Assembly (NCBI GenBank): GCA_017161665.1
Contig: JADFCT010000259.1
Span: 1-5,333 of the forward strand
Direction of reading: 5' to 3'
DNA: 5,333 nt
Source of the DNA: Candidatus Sumerlaeota bacterium
Lineage (GTDB): Bacteria; Sumerlaeota; Sumerlaeia; JADFCT01
How positions within the stretch are numbered: the stretch's first letter is position 1; the number at the start of each line of letters is the position of its first letter. This document shows, in pieces, positions 1-5,333 of this stretch. The translations under genes and the position numbers were made by a program. The notes under the pieces are model-generated. The model was given only the letters and a program-made list of their open reading frames with translations, searched no databases and had not been told where the DNA came from.

Positions 1-38
1 GGTCCGATCGCAAATCCCTCCAAACCAAAGGCGGTCAA

Positions 39-1919
39 TCAGGCGTCCTCACCGCCAATGATCTGTTGGTAGTCCTCGATCGCTCCCCCATCCAGACAGC
101 AGTCGATGATTTGTCGGCCCAGGGGATCGAGATCGGACTGCCGGAATTTTTTGAGCTGGGTATGGAAGAAATCGGTGAGAATGGCCGCGCCTGCATCGAA
201 CGCCTCCGGTCCCACTTCCGGCTGGAGTTCCACCTTGAAGAAGAAGGGCGGCACCACAGCGCCCTCGACGCGCATCTGATTCATCGCAAAGCCCAGAAGC
301 GGGCAACGGGAGGGCGCCAGAAGGCCGGCATGGAACTTGGCGTGTCCGCGGCGGGCGAAATAGTCGCGCACAATCCACTGCGGCATGAATCCGGTTTCCC
401 ACGCCCCCACGTGCTGATTGGGAATCAGGACATAGATGGTCTCAGGGAAGGACGTGAACTGCTTCAGGAGCAAATTAGCCTGCGCCACCTTCCGTCCCGT
501 GGAAAAAGGCCAGTAGCTGCCCACGCCTTCACTGCTCATGCCTTCCCGTCCCACAATGCTGGGGTTGGCATGGCCGCGGGGCGCCACCAGCCGCCAGAGC
601 CAGGCCAGCGCCGGCGGGAGAATATGCACCAGCCCCAAAATGCCATAGTTGGGGGCCTCGCGGGTGCAGGGGGGCGTCCGGACGCCGAACGATCGGATGT
701 CCACCTCAGCCACCCCGTCGTGGATATTGGGGATCATCTGCCGCGGGAGGACAACCCGGGGGTTGGGACATGTCTTGCCCGGCGTGTCTTCAATATGCTC
801 CCAGATCAAGGCCGTACTGTCTTTGGGGGCATTGATATTGAGGAACAGAAGCGGCGCCGTCGGGTGGATCGTGATCTTCTCCAGATCCGGATCGGTTCCA
901 TAGCGATTAATGTGATCGACGCGTACGAACCACGCATTCTCGGCGTCCGTCAGAGCCAGTTTCCCCGAATCTTTCTGGATGGCGGGGTGACACAACCCCA
1001 TATCGTCACAGACCGGATGGAGATCGCAGGTCCGGGGGATTTCGAGATATCGCTTGTCGTCGGTCACCGTATTCCGTCCCAACAGCAGCCGACCATCCGG
1101 TTGACGGTGGGGTTGTTGCAGCATTTCACTCTTGCCGCCGCCACTGGCCCCCTCATGCATGAACACCGTCTCATTGTCATAGGGCGTGACCACCCTGACG
1201 GCCGAACAGTGCGCCGTGATCCAGCCCTCGGCTTCCCCCAATTCAATTAAAGCGCCGTAAACGCCTTTTTTGGCGCTGGGGCCGGGATAGAGATTATAGG
1301 AGAAGATTTCATGAATCTCCCCGCGATGGTGCACGACGACCTGTTTTCCATCAAAATGAGTCTGTCGAAAGGGCGGCGCCACATAGATGATCGTCGTCGG
1401 CTCGAAATCCCGTCCCATGTTCTGGATGTCCAGAATCCCCTGGAGCAACCCCAGCCCTAAAGCGAAGAAACCGGCATTGGCAGGAGCGATGGCGATGGCG
1501 TCTCCTCCCAGGCCAGGCTGTCCCATTTCAAATCCAAAGACAGCCAGATCCTGCTTTCGCAACCAGTCGAATGTTTCGCCCCGCAGCGTCTCAAAGTCGA
1601 AATCGAAGCGGTCCTTGAAGCGGGGCTTATCCGAGGGCCGGTCATCGGCCACAACCATGCAGTCCGGATCCCGTCGCCGCATGTACGCTTCCCGATAGTT
1701 GGCGGACGTGCCGTTTTTCACCTTGACCACATCGACTTCGTCGATCCAGGCGCCGTCCGGCAGTTCATAGCGCACCGTCGTCGAGTCTCCATTCGGCGTG
1801 GCGAGCGATTCCAGTTCCTCAATGGACGAGGCGATACTCGTCGAAGCCGACGATTCCAGCAGATTCCGGATCTCGTCCGACAGGATCAGATTGGTGGGGA
1901 ATGTTTGATTCGGGTTCAT
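39..1919 (-). CDS. DUF4914 family protein, PEPCK/HPr kinase-like P-loop enzyme of unknown function
   Basis: This 626-residue protein has the length and overall sequence character of the DUF4914 family, which I recognise from memory; no function is established. Three motifs can be seen in order: HCSA at residues 237-240, a P-loop GASGGGKSE at 257-265, and TDD at 286-288. ATP-dependent phosphoenolpyruvate carboxykinase has MHCSAN, then GLSGTGKTT, then GDDEH at similar spacing, and HPr kinase has a GxSGxGKSE loop followed by an ADD motif. I infer a PEPCK/HPr kinase-fold nucleotide-binding enzyme; substrate and reaction are unknown. There is no signal peptide; one hydrophobic patch lies near residues 429-446. 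I chose the ATG at 1919, not the in-frame GTG at 1928, because AAGGTG at 1926-1931 is well placed as its ribosome binding site and contains that GTG. It lies 98 nt after folD on the same strand and may be co-transcribed. The family call is fairly sure; the fold is an inference. Confidence 0.85.
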   Translation of the reverse strand: MNPNQTFPTNLILSDEIRNLLESSASTSIASSIEELESLATPNGDSTTVRYELPDGAWIDEVDVVKVKNGTSANYREAYMRRRDPDCMVVADDRPSDKPRFKDRFDFDFETLRGETFDWLRKQDLAVFGFEMGQPGLGGDAIAIAPANAGFFALGLGLLQGILDIQNMGRDFEPTTIIYVAPPFRQTHFDGKQVVVHHRGEIHEIFSYNLYPGPSAKKGVYGALIELGEAEGWITAHCSAVRVVTPYDNETVFMHEGASGGGKSEMLQQPHRQPDGRLLLGRNTVTDDKRYLEIPRTCDLHPVCDDMGLCHPAIQKDSGKLALTDAENAWFVRVDHINRYGTDPDLEKITIHPTAPLLFLNINAPKDSTALIWEHIEDTPGKTCPNPRVVLPRQMIPNIHDGVAEVDIRSFGVRTPPCTREAPNYGILGLVHILPPALAWLWRLVAPRGHANPSIVGREGMSSEGVGSYWPFSTGRKVAQANLLLKQFTSFPETIYVLIPNQHVGAWETGFMPQWIVRDYFARRGHAKFHAGLLAPSRCPLLGFAMNQMRVEGAVVPPFFFKVELQPEVGPEAFDAGAAILTDFFHTQLKKFRQSDLDPLGRQIIDCCLDGGAIEDYQQIIGGEDA

Positions 1920-1925
1920 GTCTGT

Positions 1926-1931
1926 CACCTT
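1926..1931 (-). promoter_or_regulatory. Ribosome binding site deciding the DUF4914 protein start
   Basis: On the minus strand AAGGTG is followed by six bases and then the ATG at 1919. The only other nearby in-frame start is a GTG at 1928-1926, which is the last three bases of this Shine-Dalgarno sequence, so it is unlikely to be the start codon. Confidence 0.6.
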
Positions 1932-1953
1932 TTACAAGATTGAGCGATGCCCC

Positions 1954-2015
1954 CCTGGTGGCGCGCGCCTCTCGCCCAGGTCTGCATGTATCTACAGTTT
2001 CGCTGCAAAAGCAGC
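1954..2015 (-). other. Two hairpins in the folD to DUF4914 spacer
   Basis: A 5-bp stem (GCTGC/GCAGC, 2002-2015) with a four-base loop begins just after the folD stop. A second structure pairs 1954-1958 with 1976-1980 (CCTGG/CCAGG) around the perfect palindrome GGCGCGCGCC at 1960-1969. Neither is followed by a T-run on the minus strand, so I do not call a Rho-independent terminator. They could mark 3' end processing, partial termination or mRNA stabilisation between the two genes. No convincing promoter was seen in this spacer. Confidence 0.35.
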
Positions 2016-2017
2016 AG

Positions 2018-2902
2018 TCATTCGACGGTCTTTTTGTACAGTTCCAGCGTATTGCGCATGAGCATGGCGATGGTCATGGGGCCCACGCCTCCGGGGACGG
2101 GCGTAATGGCGCCGGCGACATCTTTGGCCGATTCGAAATGCACGTCACCGGCCAGGCGATAGCCCCGTTCACGGGTGGGATCGTCCACGCGATTGATCCC
2201 CACGTCCAGCACTGTGGCGCCGGGCTGGATCATGTCGCCGGTGATCATCTCCGGCCGGCCAATGGCGGCCACGACGATGTCGGCGGCGCGGATGGTTCCG
2301 GCCAGGTCCGGCGTGCGCGAATGGGCCATGGTCACCGTGCAGTCACCGCCCGCGCCCTTGCGTCCGAGCAGGAGCGCCATGGGTTTGCCGACGATATTAC
2401 TCCGCCCCACGACGACGGCGCGCTTGCCGCGGGTTTCGATTCCGTACTCCAGCAACAGCCGAATACAGCCAAAGGGCGTGCAGGGTTTCGGCCCGTCCAA
2501 CCCCAGCATGAGCCGTCCGGCGCTGACGGGATGGAGGCCATCGACGTCCTTATCTGGCGAAATCCGCTCTATTAATGCGTCGGAGTCGATATGATCCGGC
2601 GTGGGCAACTGAAGCAGAATGCCATGAACCCTGGAGTCAGCGTTCAGTCGGTCGATGACGGCGGCCACTTCGTCCTGGGGCGTGTCGGCGGCCAGGCGGA
2701 TCATCTCGCTGTCCATGCCCAGTTCGAGACAACGACGGTTTTTATTCCGCACATAGACCTGTGAAGCGGGATCTTCGCCCACGAGGATGACGGTCAGGTT
2801 CGGCTTGACGCCTGTTTTGGCGACCCATTCGGCGACTTCGACGCGAACCTCTTCACAGACCTTGGCGGCGACGGCTTTGCCGTCAATCAGTGTGGCGGAC
2901 AT
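2018..2902 (-). CDS. folD: Bifunctional methylenetetrahydrofolate dehydrogenase / methenyltetrahydrofolate cyclohydrolase
   Basis: FolD is a cytoplasmic enzyme that oxidises 5,10-methylene-THF to 5,10-methenyl-THF with NAD(P)+ and hydrolyses it to 10-formyl-THF, feeding purine and formyl-Met-tRNA synthesis. The 294-residue product has normal length and the full motif series: Y50 and catalytic K54 in the YVxxK motif, GILLQLPTP at 94-102, KDVDGLHP at 118-125, the nucleotide-binding GRSNIVGKP at 166-174, and the C-terminal signature PVPGGVGPMT at 268-277. The catalytic domain is at roughly 1-120 and 275-294, with the Rossmann domain between. The ATG at 2902 is chosen over an in-frame ATG 27 bases upstream because AGGAGG sits just before it and the product then begins at the usual family start. 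A sigma-70-like promoter at 2935-2963 suggests it is transcribed separately from pssA. Nothing is truncated or odd. Confidence 0.97.
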   Translation of the reverse strand: MSATLIDGKAVAAKVCEEVRVEVAEWVAKTGVKPNLTVILVGEDPASQVYVRNKNRRCLELGMDSEMIRLAADTPQDEVAAVIDRLNADSRVHGILLQLPTPDHIDSDALIERISPDKDVDGLHPVSAGRLMLGLDGPKPCTPFGCIRLLLEYGIETRGKRAVVVGRSNIVGKPMALLLGRKGAGGDCTVTMAHSRTPDLAGTIRAADIVVAAIGRPEMITGDMIQPGATVLDVGINRVDDPTRERGYRLAGDVHFESAKDVAGAITPVPGGVGPMTIAMLMRNTLELYKKTVE

Positions 2903-2905
2903 GGC

Positions 2906-2913
2906 TTCCTCCT
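2906..2913 (-). promoter_or_regulatory. Ribosome binding site of folD
   Basis: The minus strand reads AGGAGGAA, ending three bases before the ATG at 2902. This near-perfect Shine-Dalgarno sequence fixes the folD start and excludes the upstream in-frame ATG at 2929. Confidence 0.75.
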
Positions 2914-2934
2914 CATGGCATCGTGGCAAGGGCC

Positions 2935-2963
2935 ATCATGCGCCAGATCCCGGAATGGGTCAA
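2935..2963 (-). promoter_or_regulatory. Probable sigma-70-type promoter of folD
   Basis: On the minus strand a -35 box TTGACC (2958-2963, five of six consensus bases) is separated by exactly 17 bases from a -10 box CATGAT (2935-2940, four of six). Transcription would start near 2928, giving a leader of about 25 nt that holds the folD Shine-Dalgarno sequence. This is the best promoter-like arrangement in the window. It lies in the spacer between pssA and folD, where an own promoter for folD would be expected. Confidence 0.55.
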
Positions 2964-2983
2964 TCCTGTAAATTGCCCACCCG

Positions 2984-2999
2984 GGTCCGAGCCGGAACC
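2984..2999 (-). other. Imperfect hairpin between pssA and folD
   Basis: GGTCCG at 2984-2989 pairs with CGGAACC at 2993-2999 around a three-base loop, with one bulged base. It lies about 35 bases past the pssA stop and upstream of the folD promoter. It might mark the end of the psd-pssA transcript, but there is no T-run after it on the minus strand, so a terminator is not supported. Confidence 0.25.
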
Positions 3000-3032
3000 A
3001 AAGTTATTGAGGCGATAGAACGCGCAATGCCG

Positions 3033-3803
3033 TTATTTGTCGGTGGTCAATGGCGATTCAGCGGAAGACGTCTTGAGCGAAGGACTCGTGAGGGCCAAAA
3101 TCAAGCCCACGCTCGCATAGATAAAGGAACCGATCATCAGGACGATGCGGAAATGATTCATCAGAGCGATGGCCAGACCGGCCAACAGCACAAAGGCCAC
3201 CAGCGAGTCGAAGGATTTGCGTTTGAAGGCCACCCGTTTGAGGCTCGGATAGCGGACCCGGCTGACCATCAGGTATGCGACCAGCAGCACCAGGCACGGC
3301 GCCAGGCGACCAATCCAGGGATAGTCGATGAACGTGTCGATCAGGAAATACAGCCCCACCATGCACCCGCCCGCCGCGGGAGTGGGCATTCCGGTAAAAT
3401 CCACCTTTTCCTCTTCATGGGACTGCACATTGAACCGGGCCAGGCGCAGAGCCGAACAGATCGCAAAGGGCACGCACACACCGGCCACGGCGCGATCCGG
3501 CAAATCAAAGGAGTGTGTCAGAGCCGTAAAAATCAAAGCCGCCGGGGCGACGCCGAACGAAACCAGATCCGCCAGGGAGTCAAACTGCTCGCCAAACGTA
3601 CTGGTGGCCCGCGTCATGCGCGCCACCTTGCCGTCCAGAAAGTCCAGCATGGCGGCGATGACGATCAGGTAACAGGCCATATCGTAATCCGGCGTGGGAC
3701 GAATGATCGTAAAGATGGCCAGCAGACCACACATCATGCTGGAGGCGGTTATCAAATTCGGCAGGATATACACCCGCTTTAATGGCTGCTTCTTATCCCT
3801 CAT
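3033..3803 (-). CDS. pssA: CDP-diacylglycerol--serine O-phosphatidyltransferase (phosphatidylserine synthase)
   Basis: This membrane enzyme condenses CDP-diacylglycerol with L-serine to give phosphatidylserine and CMP, the first committed step of phosphatidylethanolamine synthesis. The 256-residue protein shows the complete CDP-alcohol phosphatidyltransferase signature with all eight invariant positions: D54, D57, G58, A61, R62, G71, D75 and D79 (coding bases 3567-3644). FTGMPTPAAGG at 136-146 is the form typical of serine-specific members, arguing against phosphatidylglycerophosphate synthase. Hydrophobic segments at about 12-34, 43-56, 83-97, 105-120, 144-160, 166-182, 200-216 and 218-237 suggest seven to eight membrane helices. 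The C-terminal tail of about 18 residues is polar. The ATG at 3803 has only a weak GAGAGAG ribosome binding site (3811-3817). It begins 18 bases after the psd stop, so the two form an operon and may be translationally coupled. Confidence 0.95.
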   Translation of the reverse strand: MRDKKQPLKRVYILPNLITASSMMCGLLAIFTIIRPTPDYDMACYLIVIAAMLDFLDGKVARMTRATSTFGEQFDSLADLVSFGVAPAALIFTALTHSFDLPDRAVAGVCVPFAICSALRLARFNVQSHEEEKVDFTGMPTPAAGGCMVGLYFLIDTFIDYPWIGRLAPCLVLLVAYLMVSRVRYPSLKRVAFKRKSFDSLVAFVLLAGLAIALMNHFRIVLMIGSFIYASVGLILALTSPSLKTSSAESPLTTDK

Positions 3804-3821
3804 CCGTTTTCTCTCTCATGC

Positions 3822-4454
3822 TTAGGGTTTTTGCAGGGCCAAAACGGTCTTACCGGCCTGAATCATCATCCCTTTTTTGACCCGCAACTCACTGTCCGTT
3901 GGGATATAAACCTCGACACGCGATCCCATGCGGATCAGCCCCACTCGCTCGCCCGCCTCCACAGTTTGGCCGATATGGGCCGTGCAGACAATGCGCCGGG
4001 CCACCTTGCCCGCAATCTGACGAACCAGCACGGGGCCGTTCTCCGACTCAATGAGGAGGGAGTTGTTCTCGTTCTTCAGGCCCGACTCCCGTTTGCGGGC
4101 ATCCAGAAAACGCCCCGGATTATACTGAATCCTGCGCACCCGCCCTTTGACGGCCGAACGGGTGATGTGACAATTGAAGAGCGACAGGAAGCAACCGATC
4201 TTCAGCGCCTTGCCGCCCGGGAAATCCGGCATTTCCACTTCTTCGATGTCGTCAATCAGGCCGTCGCCTGACGCGAACACCGCATGTTCAATCCCCGGCG
4301 TGGTCCGCTCAAAATCGCGGAAAAAGAAAATCATAAACACCGAGAGAATTCCGGCCACGACTGCCGCCGGCCAGAATAGAAAATACAAAACAATCGTCAT
4401 GACCAGAGCGGGAACGATGAATTTTATACCGTCCTTTGCGATTGGCACAAGCAT
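3822..4454 (-). CDS. psd: Phosphatidylserine decarboxylase, short Gly-Ser self-processing type
   Basis: Psd decarboxylates phosphatidylserine to phosphatidylethanolamine using a pyruvoyl group formed by self-cleavage of the proenzyme. At 210 residues it matches the short decarboxylase group. MGSRV at residues 176-180 supplies the cleavage site, predicted between G177 and S178, leaving a C-terminal alpha chain of about 33 residues that begins with the pyruvoyl group. Further family features are GDG at 63-65, SLFNCHITR at 91-99 with conserved H96, the PGRFLDA segment at 113-119, and the ENENNSLLI segment at 128-135. Two adjacent hydrophobic stretches at about 12-45 anchor it in the inner membrane. 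The neighbouring pssA makes its substrate. GAGGGG at 4457-4462 lies only two bases before this ATG, so a GTG at codon 3 (4448) with an eight-base spacing is a possible alternative start. Archaetidylserine decarboxylase is a naming alternative for short forms, but pairing with a bacterial pssA favours phosphatidylserine. Confidence 0.94.
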   Translation of the reverse strand: MLVPIAKDGIKFIVPALVMTIVLYFLFWPAAVVAGILSVFMIFFFRDFERTTPGIEHAVFASGDGLIDDIEEVEMPDFPGGKALKIGCFLSLFNCHITRSAVKGRVRRIQYNPGRFLDARKRESGLKNENNSLLIESENGPVLVRQIAGKVARRIVCTAHIGQTVEAGERVGLIRMGSRVEVYIPTDSELRVKKGMMIQAGKTVLALQKP

Positions 4455-4456
4455 TA

Positions 4457-4462
4457 CCCCTC
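4457..4462 (-). promoter_or_regulatory. Ribosome binding site of psd with very short spacing
   Basis: The minus strand reads GAGGGG, then TA, then the ATG at 4454. A two-base gap is unusually tight. It leaves open initiation at the GTG two codons later (4448), which would be eight bases away. The reading frame is closed upstream by a TGA overlapping this motif, so no longer start is possible. Confidence 0.5.
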
Positions 4463-4466
4463 ACAC

Positions 4467-4525
4467 AAAAAACTCGCCCTATAACGCCAGCGCCCGAAAA
4501 AAGCGCTCAGAAATAAGCGAGTTTT
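4467..4525 (-). promoter_or_regulatory. Nested stem-loop with T-runs in the psd leader, attenuator-like
   Basis: A perfect 9-bp inverted repeat, AAAACTCGC (4525-4517 on the minus strand) and GCGAGTTTT (4477-4469), encloses a 5-bp inner stem AGCGC/GCGCT (4507-4503 with 4493-4489). The 3' arm runs into six T residues (4472-4467), as in a Rho-independent terminator. A second six-T run follows the inner AGCGC arm (4502-4497). CGCT at 4519-4516 could instead pair with AGCG at 4507-4504, a fold that excludes both other stems. This could be a terminator after ndk or a regulatory leader for psd-pssA. The 39-base enclosed region is long for a simple terminator, so function is uncertain. Confidence 0.4.
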
Positions 4526-4603
4526 AGCAGATTTTCGGATGACACATTGACACCCGGCATTTCGTCCCCAACACGGCAAACTTCCCGCCGGACGCGTCAA
4601 CGA

Positions 4604-4623
4604 GGGTTCAGTCTAACGAACCC
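4604..4623 (-). other. Perfect 6-bp hairpin downstream of ndk
   Basis: GGGTTC (4604-4609) and GAACCC (4618-4623) form a perfect stem with an eight-base loop, starting about 58 bases after the ndk stop. The sequence following it on the minus strand (TCGTTGACG) has no T-run. It is therefore a candidate 3' structure for the ndk mRNA rather than a classical intrinsic terminator. It does not match a tRNA T-arm because no flanking tRNA arms are present. Confidence 0.35.
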
Positions 4624-4667
4624 ATGGGGGCGATCAAGGGGAAAGCCACGGCCCTTAAATTTTTATT

Positions 4668-4697
4668 TATATAGATATCTTTAATGTCCACTAACAA
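4668..4697 (-). promoter_or_regulatory. Weak promoter candidate in the AT-rich block after ndk
   Basis: Bases 4655-4680 are strikingly AT-rich for this window. On the minus strand TTGTTA (4692-4697, inside the last ndk codons) and TATATA (4668-4673) stand 18 bases apart, each matching four of six consensus bases. If used, it would give psd a leader of about 200 nt containing both hairpins described above. AT-rich sequence produces such matches easily, so this is tentative. Confidence 0.25.
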
Positions 4698-5112
4698 CAT
4701 AATCACACTCATTGAAGAACAACCGCAACTCCTCCGCCGCGCTGAGGGGGCAGTCAGATCCGTGTACCAGATTATAGCGCATCCGTTCACAAAAGTCGCC
4801 CCGAATGGTCCCGGGCGCCGCCTCCATGGGATCCGTGGCGCCCATGATTTTGCGAACCAGCGCCACAGCGTTTTCGCCCTCCAGCGCCACGGCCACCAGG
4901 GGGCCGGATGTGATGAACGCGATCAAGGGCTCAAAAAAGTCCTTGTCCGCATGAGCGGCATAATGGCGACAGGCCAGTTCCCGATCCAGTCGCATCAACT
5001 TCATGGCGGCCAGGGTCAGCCCTTTTCGCTCGAATCGGCTCAGGACCTCCCCAATGAGACCGCGCTGGACCGCATCGGGCTTGATGAGAACCAGTGTCCG
5101 TTCTTTCGGCAT
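4681..5112 (-). CDS. ndk: Nucleoside diphosphate kinase
   Basis: Ndk transfers the gamma phosphate of ATP to nucleoside diphosphates through a phosphohistidine intermediate, balancing NTP and dNTP pools in the cytoplasm, including the CTP used for CDP-diacylglycerol. The 143-residue product has the standard bacterial length. K11 lies in the LIKPDAV segment (9-15), GATDPMEAAPGTIRGDF occupies residues 91-107, and the active site is NLVHGSD at 114-120 with catalytic H117 (bases 4762-4764). The Cys after HGSD replaces the commoner Ser and is a mild variation. The start at 5112 is chosen because the product then begins at the family N-terminus (MPKERTLVLIKP) and GAGGG at 5122-5126 lies nine bases upstream; an open frame to 5199 adds 29 residues without family support. 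It is followed by 226 bases without a gene before psd, so co-transcription with psd is possible but unproven. Confidence 0.97.
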   Translation of the reverse strand: MPKERTLVLIKPDAVQRGLIGEVLSRFERKGLTLAAMKLMRLDRELACRHYAAHADKDFFEPLIAFITSGPLVAVALEGENAVALVRKIMGATDPMEAAPGTIRGDFCERMRYNLVHGSDCPLSAAEELRLFFNECDYVVSGH

Positions 5113-5121
5113 GTTCACATT

Positions 5122-5130
5122 CCCTCTCCT
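5122..5130 (-). promoter_or_regulatory. Ribosome binding site of ndk
   Basis: The minus strand reads AGGAGAGGG here. GAGGG (5122-5126) sits nine bases from the ATG at 5112, and the overlapping AGGAG sits thirteen bases away. It supports the short family-length start over the longer frame opening at 5199. Confidence 0.6.
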
Positions 5131-5151
5131 GAAAATGTTGACTCGCAGACG

Positions 5152-5210
5152 GACGGCCGTCGGCGCCGTCACGCTTTTTGCGCGCGGCGCGGCAAACATC
5201 GCGCCGGCGC
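5152..5210. other. GC-rich palindromes upstream of ndk
   Basis: Two perfect 10-bp palindromes lie in the region upstream of ndk: GACGGCCGTC at 5152-5161 and GCGCCGGCGC at 5201-5210. Between them the sequence is also rich in GCGC. They could be leader hairpins or operator half-sites, but GC-rich intergenic DNA yields such palindromes by chance. No convincing promoter was identified between 5113 and 5230. Confidence 0.25.
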
Positions 5211-5230
5211 CTCAGTCGCTTGTTCTCTGA

Positions 5231-5326
5231 CCCAGGGCTCCGCTCCCTATCGGTCGCTCCACCCTGGGCTGGTATGTGCCGCCACCTTCGGGGCTTGGCG
5301 GATGTTTGGCCCCTGGGGCGCGGGCC
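5231..5326. repeat. Three-hairpin structured element, probable edge of a dispersed repeat
   Basis: Three inverted repeats follow one another. CCCAGGG (5231-5237) pairs with CCCTGGG (5262-5268). CCGCCA (5279-5284) pairs with TGGCGG (5296-5301), with an inner CC-TTCG-GG. GGCCC (5308-5312) pairs with GGGCC (5322-5326). The pattern of CCCAGGG, a GC-rich CGCTC stretch, CCCTGGGCTGGTATGTGCCGCC and CTTCGGGGC resembles intergenic repeats I recall from PVC and related genomes, where it is often misannotated as small proteins. Only one copy is visible and the element runs towards the window edge, so repetition cannot be shown here. No gene overlaps it convincingly. Confidence 0.45.
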
Positions 5327-5333
5327 TTATCGG

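Noticed and set aside
1..38. Possible start of a further minus-strand gene, with a GGAGGG-like motif near 15-20
   Set aside because: Only a few bases remain before the window edge and no clear start codon can be assigned, so a gene cannot be supported.
66..1250. Long plus-strand open frame of 394 codons
   Set aside because: It lies wholly opposite the DUF4914 gene, has no recognisable domain, and its translation is rich in Arg, His, Gly and Pro as expected from the antisense of a GC-rich coding sequence.
1901..2575. Plus-strand open frame of 224 codons antisense to folD
   Set aside because: It is antisense to conserved FolD motifs, with no ribosome binding site or family resemblance.
2787..3782. 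Plus-strand open frame of 331 codons antisense to pssA and the folD start
   Set aside because: It is Gln-, His- and Arg-rich, shows no motif and runs across a spacer containing a promoter; it is a shadow of well-identified genes.
4547..4552. TTGACA on the plus strand in the ndk-psd spacer
   Set aside because: No -10 box lies 16-18 bases downstream and there is no plus-strand gene to serve.
4604..4623. tRNA T-arm-like sequence on the minus strand (GGGTTCGTTAGACTGAACCC)
   Set aside because: The loop lacks the normal TTCRA arrangement and no acceptor, D or anticodon arms are found at the required distances.
4636..4670. Stem AAGGG/CCCTT followed by an AT-rich T-containing tract, resembling a plus-strand terminator
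   Set aside because: The stem is only about 5 bp, the tract is interrupted by A residues, and there is no plus-strand gene for it to terminate.
5113..5199. N-terminal extension of ndk to a start at 5199
   Set aside because: The extra 29 residues are Ala/Arg-rich without family similarity, and a Shine-Dalgarno sequence sits correctly before the start at 5112.

Overview
This is a moderately GC-rich bacterial chromosome segment. All five recognisable genes lie on the minus strand, so in transcription order the window reads right to left: ndk, psd, pssA, folD, then a DUF4914-family protein. I see no credible gene on the plus strand, no tRNA or rRNA, no CRISPR array and no transposase. The gene set alone does not fix the organism. 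The combination of a DUF4914 protein, a short Gly-Ser phosphatidylserine decarboxylase and a hairpin-rich CCCAGGG/CCCTGGG repeat suggests a PVC-type bacterium (Lentisphaerota, Kiritimatiellota or Planctomycetota). That is a low-confidence impression, not a demonstrated placement.

Layout from right to left. Positions 5113-5333 have no gene. They hold three successive hairpins (5231-5326) that look like the edge of a dispersed structured repeat, then short GC palindromes and the ndk ribosome binding site. ndk (4681-5112) encodes nucleoside diphosphate kinase. Positions 4455-4680 have no gene but much structure: an AT-rich block after the ndk stop, a 6-bp hairpin, and a nested, possibly switchable stem-loop just upstream of psd. 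psd (3822-4454) and pssA (3033-3803) lie 18 nt apart and clearly form an operon. A 130-nt gap follows with a good sigma-70-type promoter for folD (2018-2902). After 98 nt comes the gene for a 626-residue DUF4914 protein (39-1919), probably read from the folD transcript or from its own unseen promoter.

How the genes fit together. PssA makes phosphatidylserine from CDP-diacylglycerol and serine, and Psd decarboxylates it to phosphatidylethanolamine. Ndk supplies the CTP needed for CDP-diacylglycerol. FolD interconverts one-carbon folates that connect to serine and glycine. These links are general metabolism and do not prove a dedicated system. The one gene of unknown role is the DUF4914 protein. 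It carries an HCSA motif, a P-loop of the form GASGGGKSE and a following TDD, in the order and approximate spacing found in phosphoenolpyruvate carboxykinase and, in part, HPr kinase. This makes it a probable uncharacterised nucleotide-dependent kinase or carboxykinase-like enzyme, and the most interesting item in the window.
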